Below are positions 34,674 to 44,439 of a stretch of DNA of 64,000 nucleotides, in pieces. A program made the position numbers and the translations under genes. The notes under the pieces are model-generated. The model was not told the DNA's origin. It saw only the letters and a list, made by a program, of their open reading frames with translations, and did no database searches. Positions within the stretch are counted from its first letter, which is position 1. Every line of letters starts with the position of its first letter. Origin of the DNA: Rhodospirillaceae bacterium (GTDB lineage: Bacteria; Pseudomonadota; Alphaproteobacteria; Kiloniellales; DSM-21159); contig JAJUFM010000003.1 in NCBI GenBank assembly GCA_029265995.1, forward strand, positions 1-64,000, given 5' to 3'.

Positions 34674-35566
34674 CGCGGTAGGAGCTCCTCTTCTGGAACT
34701 CCAGAAAGAGCTTCCAGCAGTCGTGGTGCGAAGGCTGCCAGCTTGCGCAGTCCCGGCCGACGCCGGATCCGAGCTTCGTCCATGTATAGCGCCCGATTTA
34801 TTTCGATCTGCAGGGCGTGTACGCCTTTATCCGGCCGCCCATAGTGACGCGTTACAAAGCCACCCGAATAGGGGCGATTGCGGCTGACCCTGAAGCCCGC
34901 TTGCGACAAGGTATCGCTCGCCCGCTCGAGAACAATCTGGGCACAGGCGGTGCCGTGACAGTCACCCAGAACGAAATCTACTCGATGTTTCGCCGACCCT
35001 GCATCGTGACCGCTGGCGCTAGAGGGCATGGAGTGGCAATCAAGCAGAATGCAGTAGCCAAAGCGCCGGCGGGTTTCCGCCACCAGGTCGCTCAGGCTGC
35101 GATGGTAGGGGTAGTAATGAATGCGAATGCGCTCGAGCGCCTCGCTCAGGGGCAACTTCTGTCGGTAGATCTCGGCACCATTTGCAACGACCCTTGCGAT
35201 CGTACCCAAGCCTGCCGCGACGCGTGGAGACTTCGTGTTGGCGAAGTGCGGCAAAGGCCCGTCGAACATCGTCGGGTCCAGCTCATAAGGCTCCCGGTTA
35301 GGATCCACATAGGCGCGAGGAAAAAGGGCGCGCAGCAGGGGAGCGCCAAGGTCAGGAGCGCACGCGAAGATCTCGTCGACAAAGCTGTCTTCCGAGCGCC
35401 GTAACATCAGCGGATCGAGTCTGGAGGCCGCCAGAAAATGCGGTGGATAATCCGAACCGCTGTGTGGCGAGGAAATCACCAGCGGCAGGCTTTGGCGAAG
35501 TGGCTGGAGCACCTCGTGGGAAGGCGTGCTTGCCTGGGCAGAGGCAATGGAGACGTCCATTGGCAT
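34670..35566 (-). CDS. N-formylglutamate amidohydrolase-family protein
   Basis: Zinc amidohydrolase (298 aa) of the HutG-like N-formylglutamate deformylase family. Marks: LVISSPHSGSDYPPHFL, FPRAYVDPNREPYELDP, RIHYYPYHRSL, CILLDCHSMPS and HALQIEINRALYMDE. The usual role is release of formate from N-formylglutamate at the end of histidine degradation, but no hut gene is next to it, so another formyl-amino acid is possible. It overlaps the downstream acetyltransferase by 4 bp. Start is ATG 35566 or ATG 35560; neither has a strong SD. Confidence 0.87.
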   Translation of the reverse strand: MPMDVSIASAQASTPSHEVLQPLRQSLPLVISSPHSGSDYPPHFLAASRLDPLMLRRSEDSFVDEIFACAPDLGAPLLRALFPRAYVDPNREPYELDPTMFDGPLPHFANTKSPRVAAGLGTIARVVANGAEIYRQKLPLSEALERIRIHYYPYHRSLSDLVAETRRRFGYCILLDCHSMPSSASGHDAGSAKHRVDFVLGDCHGTACAQIVLERASDTLSQAGFRVSRNRPYSGGFVTRHYGRPDKGVHALQIEINRALYMDEARIRRRPGLRKLAAFAPRLLEALSGVPEEELLPR

Positions 35567-35803
35567 CCGATACTAAAAAAGCTTCTGGCACAAGGTTTAC
35601 GGCAATGAGGTTCTGAAGTCACTCGTCCTGAGACACTGCAGCCGCCACGGCTTGCCGAACCAAGGGCAGGTGATTAGACCCCCACTCACTTGGCCTCTAT
35701 CATGGCTACCCCGTAACTCTACCGCGCCTGCAGAGGAAACAGCAGAGTAGATCCTCTTTCGAATGTCGATCGTTTCCATTCCGCCTGAGAACCCACCACA
35801 GTC

Positions 35804-36544
35804 ATGAAAATTCCATCGCCGCTTTTTCGCGGGCGACTTATCCGGCGTTACAAACGCTTCTTGGTGGACGTCCGACTGGACGATGGCTTGGAAGTGACGG
35901 CCCACTGTCCCAATCCCGGCTCAATGCTTGGGCTGCTCGAAGATGAGGCAGAGGTGTGGCTCTCGAAGAGCAATAATCCTCGCCGCAAGCTCCAGTGGTC
36001 ATGGGAACTGATCCACAGTGCTGGAACCCTCGTTCCGGTCAACACCAGCAATCCCAATCGCATTGTCGCGGAAGCCCTCGCCAATGAGGCGATTGCAGAA
36101 CTGTGCGGCTACCAAGATATCCGCCCAGAGGTTCGCTATGGAAAAGGCAGTCGGATCGATTTTCTGCTGACCTCTCCAGAACGCTCCCCCTGCTATGTCG
36201 AAATAAAGAACGTGCATCTGCGCCGGGATCGACGCGCAGAATTTCCCGACTGCGTTACAGCGCGAGGTGCGCGTCACCTGCGAGAACTTTCCCTGATGCG
36301 CAGAGCAGGTGCACGAGCGGTCATTCTGTTTGTGGTGCAACGAGAAGATTGCACTGCTTTTGCACCGGCCGCCGATCTCGATCCCACTTATGCTCAGGAA
36401 CTCTTGCGAGCGCGGGACGCGGGAGTCGAAGTTCTCTGCTATGACTGCGCTGTCACCTTTGAGCAAGTGCACCTGCGTCGCCCGCTGCCCCTTGAGTTGC
36501 CTAAAACGCCGCTCGTACACGCCGACCAGTTGCCCTCTGCCTAA
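35804..36544 (+). CDS. sfsA: SfsA-family DNA-binding/nuclease-like protein
   Basis: SfsA homologue (246 aa, standard size). The first SfsA protein was described as a stimulator of sugar fermentation genes; the fold joins an N-terminal OB-like part to a PD-(D/E)XK nuclease-like domain. Marks: RRYKRFLVDV, HCPNPGSMLGLL, SRIDFLL, CYVEIKNVHL and FPDCVTARGARHLREL. It converges with the vWA gene, overlapping it by 4 bp. The molecular role remains poorly defined in the family. Confidence 0.92.
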   Translation: MKIPSPLFRGRLIRRYKRFLVDVRLDDGLEVTAHCPNPGSMLGLLEDEAEVWLSKSNNPRRKLQWSWELIHSAGTLVPVNTSNPNRIVAEALANEAIAELCGYQDIRPEVRYGKGSRIDFLLTSPERSPCYVEIKNVHLRRDRRAEFPDCVTARGARHLRELSLMRRAGARAVILFVVQREDCTAFAPAADLDPTYAQELLRARDAGVEVLCYDCAVTFEQVHLRRPLPLELPKTPLVHADQLPSA

Positions 36545-37287
36545 CGAGGTTGGGGGCGCCAATTCCTCGCGTATCGAGGATGACTCACAGGCACCTGTGC
36601 CAAGGGGGGACCGCCCATTTCCCGGATCAATTTCATGCGTATCGCGCGAGCGAAGTCTTCATAGTCCACAGCGGTGATTATGAAGGCACCTGGCCCTCCG
36701 ATCACCTGATTGCGGTAATGGAGATCCAAACCGGGATCCTCGTTCAGGATCGCAAGGGCGTTAATCGTCATTCCCGCCGCCAAGGCGACGTCACGACCAC
36801 TGCTCGATGTTTGACCCTGATTGCTGCGTCCATCGCCGGATAGGTCTATCAGCTGGCGACTTCCCCTGTAGGGGCTGCTCATCAGCAGTCGCGTGGCGAA
36901 AACCAGAGCGTTGCCGATCGCCGTGCTACCGCCTTCTATGTATCGCGGCGTCTGATCGACCGCTGCAGCAAAGCGTTCAGCAGTCCCGGCGTCGAACACC
37001 AGCATCCAGTCGACGGCCACAACTTGATGAGTCTGACTAGCCCACTGCACAAGGCTGACCGCCACCCCCAGATCACCAACGCTCCTGATTGCCCCCTGCA
37101 CTTCCTCGTCTCGAAAGGCTGCCGAGATGCCGCTCATCTGCAAGTTGAACTCGTTCGGATTGACCGAGGAGGAGGCGTCCACCAGCAACACCAGTTCGAG
37201 ATCTACCGGAACCTGCGCCCGCGCCCCCTGGCTTCCAGACGCGCACGTCAGGAACAGGATCGAGAAGAAGAGAAGGAGCGCTTTCAT
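36541..37287 (-). CDS. Exported von Willebrand factor A-like protein (DUF1194)
   Basis: Secreted or periplasmic protein (248 aa) with signal peptide MKALLLFFSILFLTCASGSQ and cleavage near ARA-QV. A vWA fold follows, with the metal-ion-dependent adhesion site DASSSV (about residues 37-42), STAIGNAL and LIDLSGDGRSN. This is the DUF1194 family, common in alphaproteobacteria and without a known role. Lies 55 bp downstream of recJ on the same strand. Confidence 0.88.
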   Translation of the reverse strand: MKALLLFFSILFLTCASGSQGARAQVPVDLELVLLVDASSSVNPNEFNLQMSGISAAFRDEEVQGAIRSVGDLGVAVSLVQWASQTHQVVAVDWMLVFDAGTAERFAAAVDQTPRYIEGGSTAIGNALVFATRLLMSSPYRGSRQLIDLSGDGRSNQGQTSSSGRDVALAAGMTINALAILNEDPGLDLHYRNQVIGGPGAFIITAVDYEDFARAIRMKLIREMGGPPLAQVPVSHPRYARNWRPQPR

Positions 37288-37342
37288 CGCCTGAGTATAG
37301 CCGCAGCCTTCGCTCCCGCAGAAGACCGCGTGCTACCCGAAA

Positions 37343-39157
37343 TTACGGGGCAAAAGCGGCATCGTCTACGAGAAGCTGTGTCGCCTCAGCTCCCGACCAG
37401 GCATCGGCGCGCAGTTTTCCAGCAAGGTGAACCAGCCTTCCCTGACCACAGCTCTGCAGAGCCTCCCCCAGCGGACTCTCAAAGGCACGGAATGCGATGG
37501 CTTTGAGCCGGTGCCCGTCTTCTCCACAAGCGATCATCCGCAGGTGAGCGCCGTCGCGGCCCACCGGGTCAGCACGCACAAGCCGAACGTGAGATAACGC
37601 CCATCGTGGTTCAGGATTGGCAGTACCAAAGGGGCCCAAGCGTTCCAGACTTTCCAGCAGCCTGTTGTGGGCGCCGCGTGGCGCCAAGGCGCCATCCAGC
37701 CCTAGAGCTGGTCGCCAGGCAAGTTGTTCAAGTTCTGCCGCAAGCCGCGGCTGTAAAAACAACTGGAGCGCCGTCACCTGATCTCTGCGCACCGTAAGCC
37801 CGGCCGCCATGGGATGCCCGCCGCCGTTCACGAGCAGCCCCGCCTGGCGAGCGGCCAGGACGGCCGCCCCCAGGTCGAGCCCGCGGACCGACCGGCCCGA
37901 TCCCTTCGCGAGCCCATCTTCCTGGAGTGCGAGCACCAGGGCCGGCAAGCCATAGCGCTCCTTCAGGCGGCTGGCGACGATGCCGATCACCCCCGGGTGC
38001 CACCCCTCGCCCGCCACGAAGATCAGACCTTCTGGCGGGGGCCCCGCCTCCACCTGCTCGATCGCCTGCTCGAGCACCTGAGCCTCGGTTGCCCGTCGCT
38101 CCTCGTTCCAGGCTTCGAGCTTTGCAGCGATCGCCACCGCTTCAGCTGGGTCATCGATACTGAGCAGGCGCGCTCCAAGCCCGGCCTCGCCGACACGCCC
38201 GCCAGCGTTCACCCGCGGCCCAAGCAGGAACCCCAGGTGGTAAGCCGACGGCTTTTCGTCGAGACGCGCCACGTCAGCAAGCGCTCTGAGTCCAGCACTC
38301 CGGCGACTTGCCATTACCTTAAGGCCCTGGGCGACCAGCGCGCGATTAAGCCCGGTCAAAGGCACCACGTCGCAGACGGTGCCGAGAGCAACCAGATCCA
38401 GCCAGTGCAGGAGGTTCGGTTCGCGCCGTCGCTCGTTGTACCAGCCCGACCGGCGCAAAGCCCGATTCACGGCGACCACCAGGAGGAATGCAACCCCCAC
38501 AGCGGCCAAGTTGCCCAGGCCGCTATCGTCATCCAGGCGGTTAGGATTGACCACGGCAACCGCCGGGGGCAGTCGGGGTTCAGCCGCGTGATGATCCACC
38601 ACAATAACTTCCAAACCGGCGTCCCGAGCTGCTTCCAAGGGTTCGAACGCCGTGATGCCACAGTCGACGGTAACGACCAGTGCCACACCCTGACGCTTCA
38701 GATTCAGAAGCGCCTCGGTGTTCGGGCCATAGCCCTCCCGCAGGCGGTCCGGCACGTAAATTTGCACCGGCAGCCCCACGTTCGAGAAAAAGCGGCTCAA
38801 CAGGGCGGCAGAGGTGGCGCCGTCTACGTCGTAGTCGCCGAAGACGGCCACCCTTTCCCCGCGCCGCACAGCCGCAGCCAGGCGATCAGCCGCTTCATCC
38901 ATCCCCTTCAGGCAAGAAGGATTGGGAAGTTGTTCTCGAAGGCTGGGATTCAGGAAGCGCTCTGCGCTCTCCTCGTCAACCCCACGAGCCTCCAGCGCCC
39001 GCGCTACCGGCTCTGGAAGCCCCAGCCGCTGCGCAAGGCCGAGCGCCCGCCGGTCATCCCGGCATCGCCATTCCCACCTCTTTCCAGTGAGGGATCGCTC
39101 TACTGACAGCACACAGGCCCTCGCCGCGGGCGAAGAGGCTTCGAGAACAAGGCTCAC
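37343..39157 (-). CDS. recJ: Single-stranded-DNA exonuclease RecJ
   Basis: 5'-3' exonuclease on single-stranded DNA (604 aa) in recombination and mismatch repair. The DHH phosphoesterase motifs are present: VFGDYDVDGATSAALL (about 103), VTVDCGITAFEPL, and the namesake VVDHHAAEP (about 185). The DHHA1 domain shows NGGGHPMAAGLTVR (about 447), followed by an OB-like C-terminal domain. It lies 9 bp after glpX in the hom-glpX-recJ order seen in many alphaproteobacteria. Confidence 0.96.
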   Translation of the reverse strand: MSLVLEASSPAARACVLSVERSLTGKRWEWRCRDDRRALGLAQRLGLPEPVARALEARGVDEESAERFLNPSLREQLPNPSCLKGMDEAADRLAAAVRRGERVAVFGDYDVDGATSAALLSRFFSNVGLPVQIYVPDRLREGYGPNTEALLNLKRQGVALVVTVDCGITAFEPLEAARDAGLEVIVVDHHAAEPRLPPAVAVVNPNRLDDDSGLGNLAAVGVAFLLVVAVNRALRRSGWYNERRREPNLLHWLDLVALGTVCDVVPLTGLNRALVAQGLKVMASRRSAGLRALADVARLDEKPSAYHLGFLLGPRVNAGGRVGEAGLGARLLSIDDPAEAVAIAAKLEAWNEERRATEAQVLEQAIEQVEAGPPPEGLIFVAGEGWHPGVIGIVASRLKERYGLPALVLALQEDGLAKGSGRSVRGLDLGAAVLAARQAGLLVNGGGHPMAAGLTVRRDQVTALQLFLQPRLAAELEQLAWRPALGLDGALAPRGAHNRLLESLERLGPFGTANPEPRWALSHVRLVRADPVGRDGAHLRMIACGEDGHRLKAIAFRAFESPLGEALQSCGQGRLVHLAGKLRADAWSGAEATQLLVDDAAFAP

Positions 39158-39166
39158 GCCGGCTGC

Positions 39167-40150
39167 TCACAAAGTCGGGATGTGGTCGTACCAGGTCTTG
39201 CGCGTGAAATTATGTTCCGTCTCCACCCGGCGCACTGTGCCCGAACGAGAGCGCATGACCAGCGAATGGGTGCTCGCCCCACCTGCGAAGCGACGGACGC
39301 CGCGCAGCATCGAACCGTCGGTAACCCCCGTACAGGCGAACATCACGTCGTCGCCGCGCGCCAGGTCCTCCAACTTGTACTTACGGTTTAGGTCCGTGAT
39401 ACCCGCCTTCGCCGCGCGTGCGCGCTCGTCGTCGTTGCGGAACAGCAAGCGGCCCTGGAACTGGCCGCCAATGGCGCAGAAAGCGGCTGCTGCGAGCACA
39501 CCTTCCGGCGCCCCTCCACTGCCCATATAGATGTCCACGCCGCTGTCCGGAAGCGACGTCGCAATGGCTGCCGAGACATCTCCATCGCCGATGAGCATGA
39601 TGCGAGCGCCCGCCGCACGTACCCTCGCGATCAGTTCTTCATGGCGCGGCCGGTCCAGGATGCAGACGACCAGGTCCTCGACGTCCATCTTCTTGGCCTT
39701 GGCCAACTCGCGCAGGTTTTCCTCGGGCGCGGCATCGAGATCCACAATGTCTTCCGGCAGATCCCCGCCGATGGCGATCTTGTCCATATAGACATCCGGA
39801 GCGTGAAGGAATCCGCCCTCTCCCGCCAACGCAATGACCGCCATGGCATTCGGGCCGCCCTTGGCCGTGATGGTCGTGCCTTCCAGCGGATCCAGTGCAA
39901 TGTCGACCTTCGGACCGCCACTGCCTACCCTTTCACCGATGTAAAGCATCGGCGCCTCGTCGCGCTCGCCTTCCCCGATCACTACGGTGCCGTCGATCGT
40001 CAGGCTGTTAAGGCCAGCGCGCATGGCGGTGACAGCAGCCTGATCCGCGGCTTTCTCGTCGCCCCGGCCCATCAAGCGCGCCGCCGCCAAGGCCGCGAGT
40101 TCAGTTACACGAACGACCTCCAGAGCAAGGTTGCGGTCCAGAGTGCTCAC
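39167..40150 (-). CDS. glpX: Class II fructose-1,6-bisphosphatase
   Basis: Manganese-dependent phosphatase (327 aa) of gluconeogenesis, converting fructose 1,6-bisphosphate to fructose 6-phosphate. Marks: IGEGERDEAPMLYIGE, DIALDPLEGTTITAKGGPNA, and YMGSGGAPEGVLAAAAF. ATG 40150 follows a GGAGGA-rich stretch. It sits between hom and recJ and is probably co-transcribed with both. Confidence 0.96.
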   Translation of the reverse strand: MSTLDRNLALEVVRVTELAALAAARLMGRGDEKAADQAAVTAMRAGLNSLTIDGTVVIGEGERDEAPMLYIGERVGSGGPKVDIALDPLEGTTITAKGGPNAMAVIALAGEGGFLHAPDVYMDKIAIGGDLPEDIVDLDAAPEENLRELAKAKKMDVEDLVVCILDRPRHEELIARVRAAGARIMLIGDGDVSAAIATSLPDSGVDIYMGSGGAPEGVLAAAAFCAIGGQFQGRLLFRNDDERARAAKAGITDLNRKYKLEDLARGDDVMFACTGVTDGSMLRGVRRFAGGASTHSLVMRSRSGTVRRVETEHNFTRKTWYDHIPTL

Positions 40151-40183
40151 AATATTTTCCTCCTTGTTCTTTCGCCCGGCACG

Positions 40184-41476
40184 TCAGGGCTGCTCGATGC
40201 GAATCATGCGCGGCGGCTCCAGGCAGCTTTCCAGTGCCTCGATACGAGCAAGAGAACGCCGCATCTGCGCTTCGCTGGTTTCATGGGTAACGATCACCAC
40301 GGGAACGGCTTCTCCTGGCGCGCGTCCTCGCTGCACCATGGCCTCGACGGAGATTCCCTCATCTCGCAAGGCCGCGGCCACATCGGCGATGACGCCCGGC
40401 TTGTCGACCACGAGCAGCCGTAGATAGTAGGCACCCCGGTGCTCCTCCATCGGCAGCGTCGGCAACTTCTCCAGTTCGCTTGCCGGTACCCCGAAGGTCG
40501 CGATCGAGGTCCCGCGCGCCAGATCAAGGAGATCTGCCACCACCGCTGATGCGGTAGGGCGCTCGCCAGCCCCTGGCCCTTCAATCATGATCCGACCGAC
40601 AAAATCGGCTTCGGCATGAACGGCGTTGAAGACGCCCTCGACCCCGGCGATGGGCGCCTGTTTAGGTACCATGCAGGGGTGAACCCGCTGCTCGACTGCG
40701 TCGCCTCGCCGCTGCGCGATCCCCAGCAACTTGATCCGAAAACCCAGTTCCTCGGCATAGGCGATGTCGATTGCGCTGATCCGCCGAATTCCCTCTACAT
40801 GGATGGCATCGAAATCAACCGCACAGCCAAAGGCCAGCGCCGTGATAATTGCCAACTTGTGGGCAGCATCGATCCCATCCACATCAAAGCTTGGGTCCGC
40901 TTCCGCGTAGCCAAGTTTTTGCGCTTCCTCGAGCACCTCGCCGAATTCACGGCCGCTCTCTCGCATGGTCGAGAGGATATAGTTGCAGGTGCCGTTCAGG
41001 ATCCCGTGCACCCGTTGGATCCGGTTGCCCGCCAGGCCCTCCCGCAGCGTCTTGATCGCCGGAATGCCGCCCGCCACCGATGCCTCGTAGGAGAGAGTCA
41101 CGCCCTGTTTCTCGGCCAGGCGTGCGAGCGCTGTGCCATGCTGAGCCAGCAGCGCCTTGTTGGCCGTCACCACGTGCTTACCCGCAGCCAGGGCGGCCTC
41201 GACAGTTGCCCGGGCAACCCCCTCCGCTCCCCCGATCACCTCGACCACCACATCGAGTTCCGGGTCTTTCGCCATGGCGACAGGATCTTCGAACCAGCGC
41301 GCGCCTTCGAGGTTCAAGCCACGCTGCTTGCGCCGATCCCGGGCCGATACGGCCGATACCACCAGCGGGCGACCACAGCGTTGCGCCAGCAAGGGCCCGT
41401 TGGCTTCGATCAGACGACAGACACCGCCGCCTACCGTTCCCAGGCCGGCCACCCCGATCTTCATTGAACCCGTCAC
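40184..41476 (-). CDS. hom: Homoserine dehydrogenase
   Basis: NAD(P)H-dependent reductase (430 aa) making homoserine from aspartate semialdehyde for threonine and methionine. N-terminal nucleotide fold IGVAGLGTVGGGVCRLI, catalytic region GILNGTCNYILSTM and KLGYAEADPSFDVDG. A C-terminal ACT domain (about 345-430; YYLRLLVVDKPGVIADVAAA) implies feedback control, typically by threonine. GTG 41476 follows GAGGAAGG; ATG 41464 is an alternative. First gene of the hom-glpX-recJ unit. Confidence 0.96.
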   Translation of the reverse strand: MTGSMKIGVAGLGTVGGGVCRLIEANGPLLAQRCGRPLVVSAVSARDRRKQRGLNLEGARWFEDPVAMAKDPELDVVVEVIGGAEGVARATVEAALAAGKHVVTANKALLAQHGTALARLAEKQGVTLSYEASVAGGIPAIKTLREGLAGNRIQRVHGILNGTCNYILSTMRESGREFGEVLEEAQKLGYAEADPSFDVDGIDAAHKLAIITALAFGCAVDFDAIHVEGIRRISAIDIAYAEELGFRIKLLGIAQRRGDAVEQRVHPCMVPKQAPIAGVEGVFNAVHAEADFVGRIMIEGPGAGERPTASAVVADLLDLARGTSIATFGVPASELEKLPTLPMEEHRGAYYLRLLVVDKPGVIADVAAALRDEGISVEAMVQRGRAPGEAVPVVIVTHETSEAQMRRSLARIEALESCLEPPRMIRIEQP

Positions 41477-41645
41477 TCGACCTTCCTCATTGCACTTCGG
41501 CTCCGCGGACAGGCATAGCGCGTCTGGCCCCGCCGGAAAAGCGACCGGCTCCTGCTCGCTGAAACTTCGCGCTGCCCGCCGTACATTCGATCAGAACACG
41601 GCAATCTACATCGGCAGTGGATCCGCTCTAGCGCCCTCCTCCGAG

Positions 41646-41668
41646 TCTCGCCCAACTTCCTGGCGAGA
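41646..41668. terminator. Hairpin downstream of the OmpA-like lipoprotein gene
   Basis: TCTCGCC/GGCGAGA is a perfect 7-bp stem with a 9-nt loop. Outer complementary stretches (CTCC/GGAG and GAG/CTC) allow a longer interrupted stem. It lies about 20 bp past the stop of the leftward lipoprotein gene and has no T-run, so termination is only suggested. Confidence 0.3.
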
Positions 41669-41686
41669 GCGCTCGAGGAGAGGCAG

Positions 41687-42361
41687 CTACATCAGGAAGA
41701 TCTCCACGCGCCGGTTTCCAGCTTCCCCGGTCGGGCTCGTTTCCTGGTACTGCAGGTCACGGTCGCCAAGCGCCTGGATTTGCAAGTCTTCCGGCGCCAC
41801 CCCTGCCCTGCGCAATCCATCAGCCACCGCATTGGCGCGCCGCTCCGACATCTTCAGGTTCGCTTCAGCCTGTTCCGGGCCTTCGTCGCTGCCCACCGAA
41901 GAGTGTCCAACCACCAGCACAGGCGTTCCTCGCTCTTGCTGTAGATGCGCAACCTCCACAAGAATCTCCTGGTCCCGCTCGTCGAGCGAGGCCGACCCGA
42001 AGGCAAACTGAATAACGGCGGCCAGTTCCCTCTGCGCTCCGTCCTGGGGCGACGCCTCGCGGGCGCCCATCGCAGCCTGAGCGCTTGCACGATCCGCACG
42101 AAGCTGCTGTTGCAGCGCCAGTCGCTCCTCCAGCGGCGTCACGCTGGGGGCCTGCGCAGGAACCGAGGTTAGTTCCGGCGCCTCCTCTTCCTCCAGGGCC
42201 TGCCCGTCGATCGGGATCCGCTCTGGGCGTGCTTCATTCTCCGCAAAGGGCCCGCTGGTGCAGCTTGCCAGCAGCAGACCCGCAGCCAAGGTAAAAAGAG
42301 ATGCCCGCATTCTCCGGTGAAAGGGGCGGATCGGGCGGAACGAACGACTGAGCATCGTCAT
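41687..42361 (-). CDS. OmpA-like outer-membrane lipoprotein
   Basis: Cell-envelope protein (about 224 aa). A basic N-terminus and hydrophobic stretch LFTLAAGLLLASC end in a lipobox, so Cys is the likely acylated residue. A Glu/Ala/Gln-rich linker leads to an OmpA/peptidoglycan-associating domain (about 125-224): IQFAFGSASLDERDQEIL, VVGHSSVGSDEG, SERRANAVADGLRRAGV and NRRVEIFLM. It probably tethers the outer membrane to peptidoglycan. Start ATG 42361; ATG 42355 and 42310 are possible. Confidence 0.85.
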   Translation of the reverse strand: MTMLSRSFRPIRPFHRRMRASLFTLAAGLLLASCTSGPFAENEARPERIPIDGQALEEEEAPELTSVPAQAPSVTPLEERLALQQQLRADRASAQAAMGAREASPQDGAQRELAAVIQFAFGSASLDERDQEILVEVAHLQQERGTPVLVVGHSSVGSDEGPEQAEANLKMSERRANAVADGLRRAGVAPEDLQIQALGDRDLQYQETSPTGEAGNRRVEIFLM

Positions 42362-42604
42362 CACCTTGATTCCCTTTTTAGAGGTTGAACTTTGTATTGA
42401 TGCTAGAATGCAAAGGTGAGCTAACAAGCATAGCACCTGAAGCACCAGCTAACTGTTACCAAAATCGGAAGCGTCCCATCCCTGCAGCCCCGGTTGCAGA
42501 GGCTTTGCCAGCAGATCATATGTCCAGGTGACTAGAAGGCGGTAAGGCATAGGGCCCTGGTTGGCGGCAGAAGCAACTGGCACCCGGACCAGCAGGAGAA
42601 AACT

Positions 42605-44437
42605 ATGACCGATCAGCAGGGCAAGAAAAGTAGCGACGTTCATGTGCCGGATCCGGTGGCGGTCAGCAAAAGCATGGCTGACATCATGGAACGCAGCCAA
42701 CGCGTGGTTGGCGAGTTCCTGCGGCGCCAGGCCAGCACTCCAAGTGATCCCCCCTCACCCGACCCGCTGAACATCGGCAGCGCCTTCATGGAGATGACTG
42801 CGAGACTGATGGCCGATCCCGTCCGCCTGATGCAGGCGCAGGCGGAGCTCTGGCAGGACTACGTGCGCCTTTGGCAGGCAACCAGTTTGCGGATGATGGG
42901 CCAGCCGACAGAGCCTGTTGTGGAGCCTGAACGAGGCGACCGCCGCTTCCGCGATCCAGCATGGGAGGAAAGCCACCTTTTTGACTACATCAAGCAGTCC
43001 TATCTCTTGAGCGCGCGATGGCTTCAGGCGCAGGTTCGAGAGGTCGAGGGCCTGGATCCACAGACAGCCCGGAAGCTCGATTTCTACACGCGCCAATTCA
43101 CCGACGCTTTGTCGCCCAGCAATTTTCTAATGACGAATCCGGAGGTGCTGCGGGCGACTCTGGAAAGTGGCGGAGAGAACCTGATCAAGGGGTTGCAAAA
43201 CCTCCTAGATGACTTAGAGCGTGGAAAGGGGCAGCTTCAGATATCGATGACCGATCCAAAAGCCTTCGAAGTCGGAGGCAACCTGGCACTGACACCCGGC
43301 AAGGTCATTTACCAGAACGATCTGATCCAGCTGCTCCAGTACAACCCGCGCACCGAGAAGGTCTACAAACGCCCGCTTCTCATCATTCCGCCCTGGATTA
43401 ACAAGTTCTACATCCTCGATCTTCGCGAAAAGAACTCCTTCGTGAAGTGGGCGGCCGATCAGGGCCACACCGTGTTTGTCGTCTCGTGGGTCAATCCGGA
43501 CGAGGAGCTCGCCCAAAAGTCCTTTGAAGACTACATGGTCGAGGGCCTCTTCGCCACGATCGACGCGGTGGAAGAGGCAACCGGTGAAAAGGAGCTCAAC
43601 CTGATCGGTTACTGCCTCGGCGGAACGCTTTTAGCGGCTGCCCTCGCCTATCTTCATGCAAAGCCGCCGAAAAAGCCGGGCCCAGATCCGAAACGCATCA
43701 AGAGCGCCACCTTCTTCACCACAATGACGGATTTCGAGGAGGCAGGGGAACTTTCGGTCTTCATCGATGAGGAGCAGCTCAAGGCCCTTGAACGGCGGAT
43801 GGAAGACAAGGGGTATCTCGAGGGCGCTGCCATGGCGACCACCTTCAACATGCTCCGCGCCAACGATCTGATCTGGTCCTTCGTTGTCAACAATTACCTG
43901 CTCGGCAAGGACCCTTTCCCCTTCGACCTCCTCTACTGGAACAGTGACTCCACGCGCATGCCTGCGGCGATGCATTCCTTCTATCTCCGCGAAATGTATC
44001 AGGAAAACCTGCTCGTGCAGCCAGGGGGCATTGAGCTCCTGGGGGTGCCCATCGACCTTGGCACCATCAAGACGCCGATCTTCATGGTGTCAGCGCGAGA
44101 GGATCATATCGCGCCCTGGCGATCGACCTACGCCCTTACTCAACAAGTTGCGGGGCCTAAACGCTTCGTGTTGGCGGCTTCAGGACATATTGCAGGGGTG
44201 ATCAATCCTCCCGAGGCCAATAAATACAGCCATTGGACCAACGAAAAGTGCCCTCGCACGCCCGAGGAATGGCTGGCTGGTGCAGAAGAGCAACCGGGCT
44301 CCTGGTGGCCCACCTGGGGCCGTTGGATGAACAGCAAGGGCGGCGCTCGGGTCCCTGCGCGGCAGCCTGGCGATGGTAAGCTGCAGCCACTGGAGGATGC
44401 GCCGGGCTCCTACGTCAAGGTGAGGGCGATCGATTGA
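42605..44437 (+). CDS. phaC: Class I poly(3-hydroxyalkanoate) synthase
   Basis: Polymerises 3-hydroxyacyl-CoA into storage polyester (610 aa, class I size). The modified lipase box is GYCLGG with catalytic Cys337. The Asp is in VSAREDHIAPW and the His in LAASGHIAGVINPP. The N-terminal region and FYILDLREKNSFVKWAADQG are typical of PhaC. No phaA, phaB or phasin gene is adjacent. It is divergent from the OmpA-like lipoprotein and followed two bases after its stop by the EF-hand gene. Confidence 0.96.
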   Translation: MTDQQGKKSSDVHVPDPVAVSKSMADIMERSQRVVGEFLRRQASTPSDPPSPDPLNIGSAFMEMTARLMADPVRLMQAQAELWQDYVRLWQATSLRMMGQPTEPVVEPERGDRRFRDPAWEESHLFDYIKQSYLLSARWLQAQVREVEGLDPQTARKLDFYTRQFTDALSPSNFLMTNPEVLRATLESGGENLIKGLQNLLDDLERGKGQLQISMTDPKAFEVGGNLALTPGKVIYQNDLIQLLQYNPRTEKVYKRPLLIIPPWINKFYILDLREKNSFVKWAADQGHTVFVVSWVNPDEELAQKSFEDYMVEGLFATIDAVEEATGEKELNLIGYCLGGTLLAAALAYLHAKPPKKPGPDPKRIKSATFFTTMTDFEEAGELSVFIDEEQLKALERRMEDKGYLEGAAMATTFNMLRANDLIWSFVVNNYLLGKDPFPFDLLYWNSDSTRMPAAMHSFYLREMYQENLLVQPGGIELLGVPIDLGTIKTPIFMVSAREDHIAPWRSTYALTQQVAGPKRFVLAASGHIAGVINPPEANKYSHWTNEKCPRTPEEWLAGAEEQPGSWWPTWGRWMNSKGGARVPARQPGDGKLQPLEDAPGSYVKVRAID

Positions 44438-44439
44438 TA

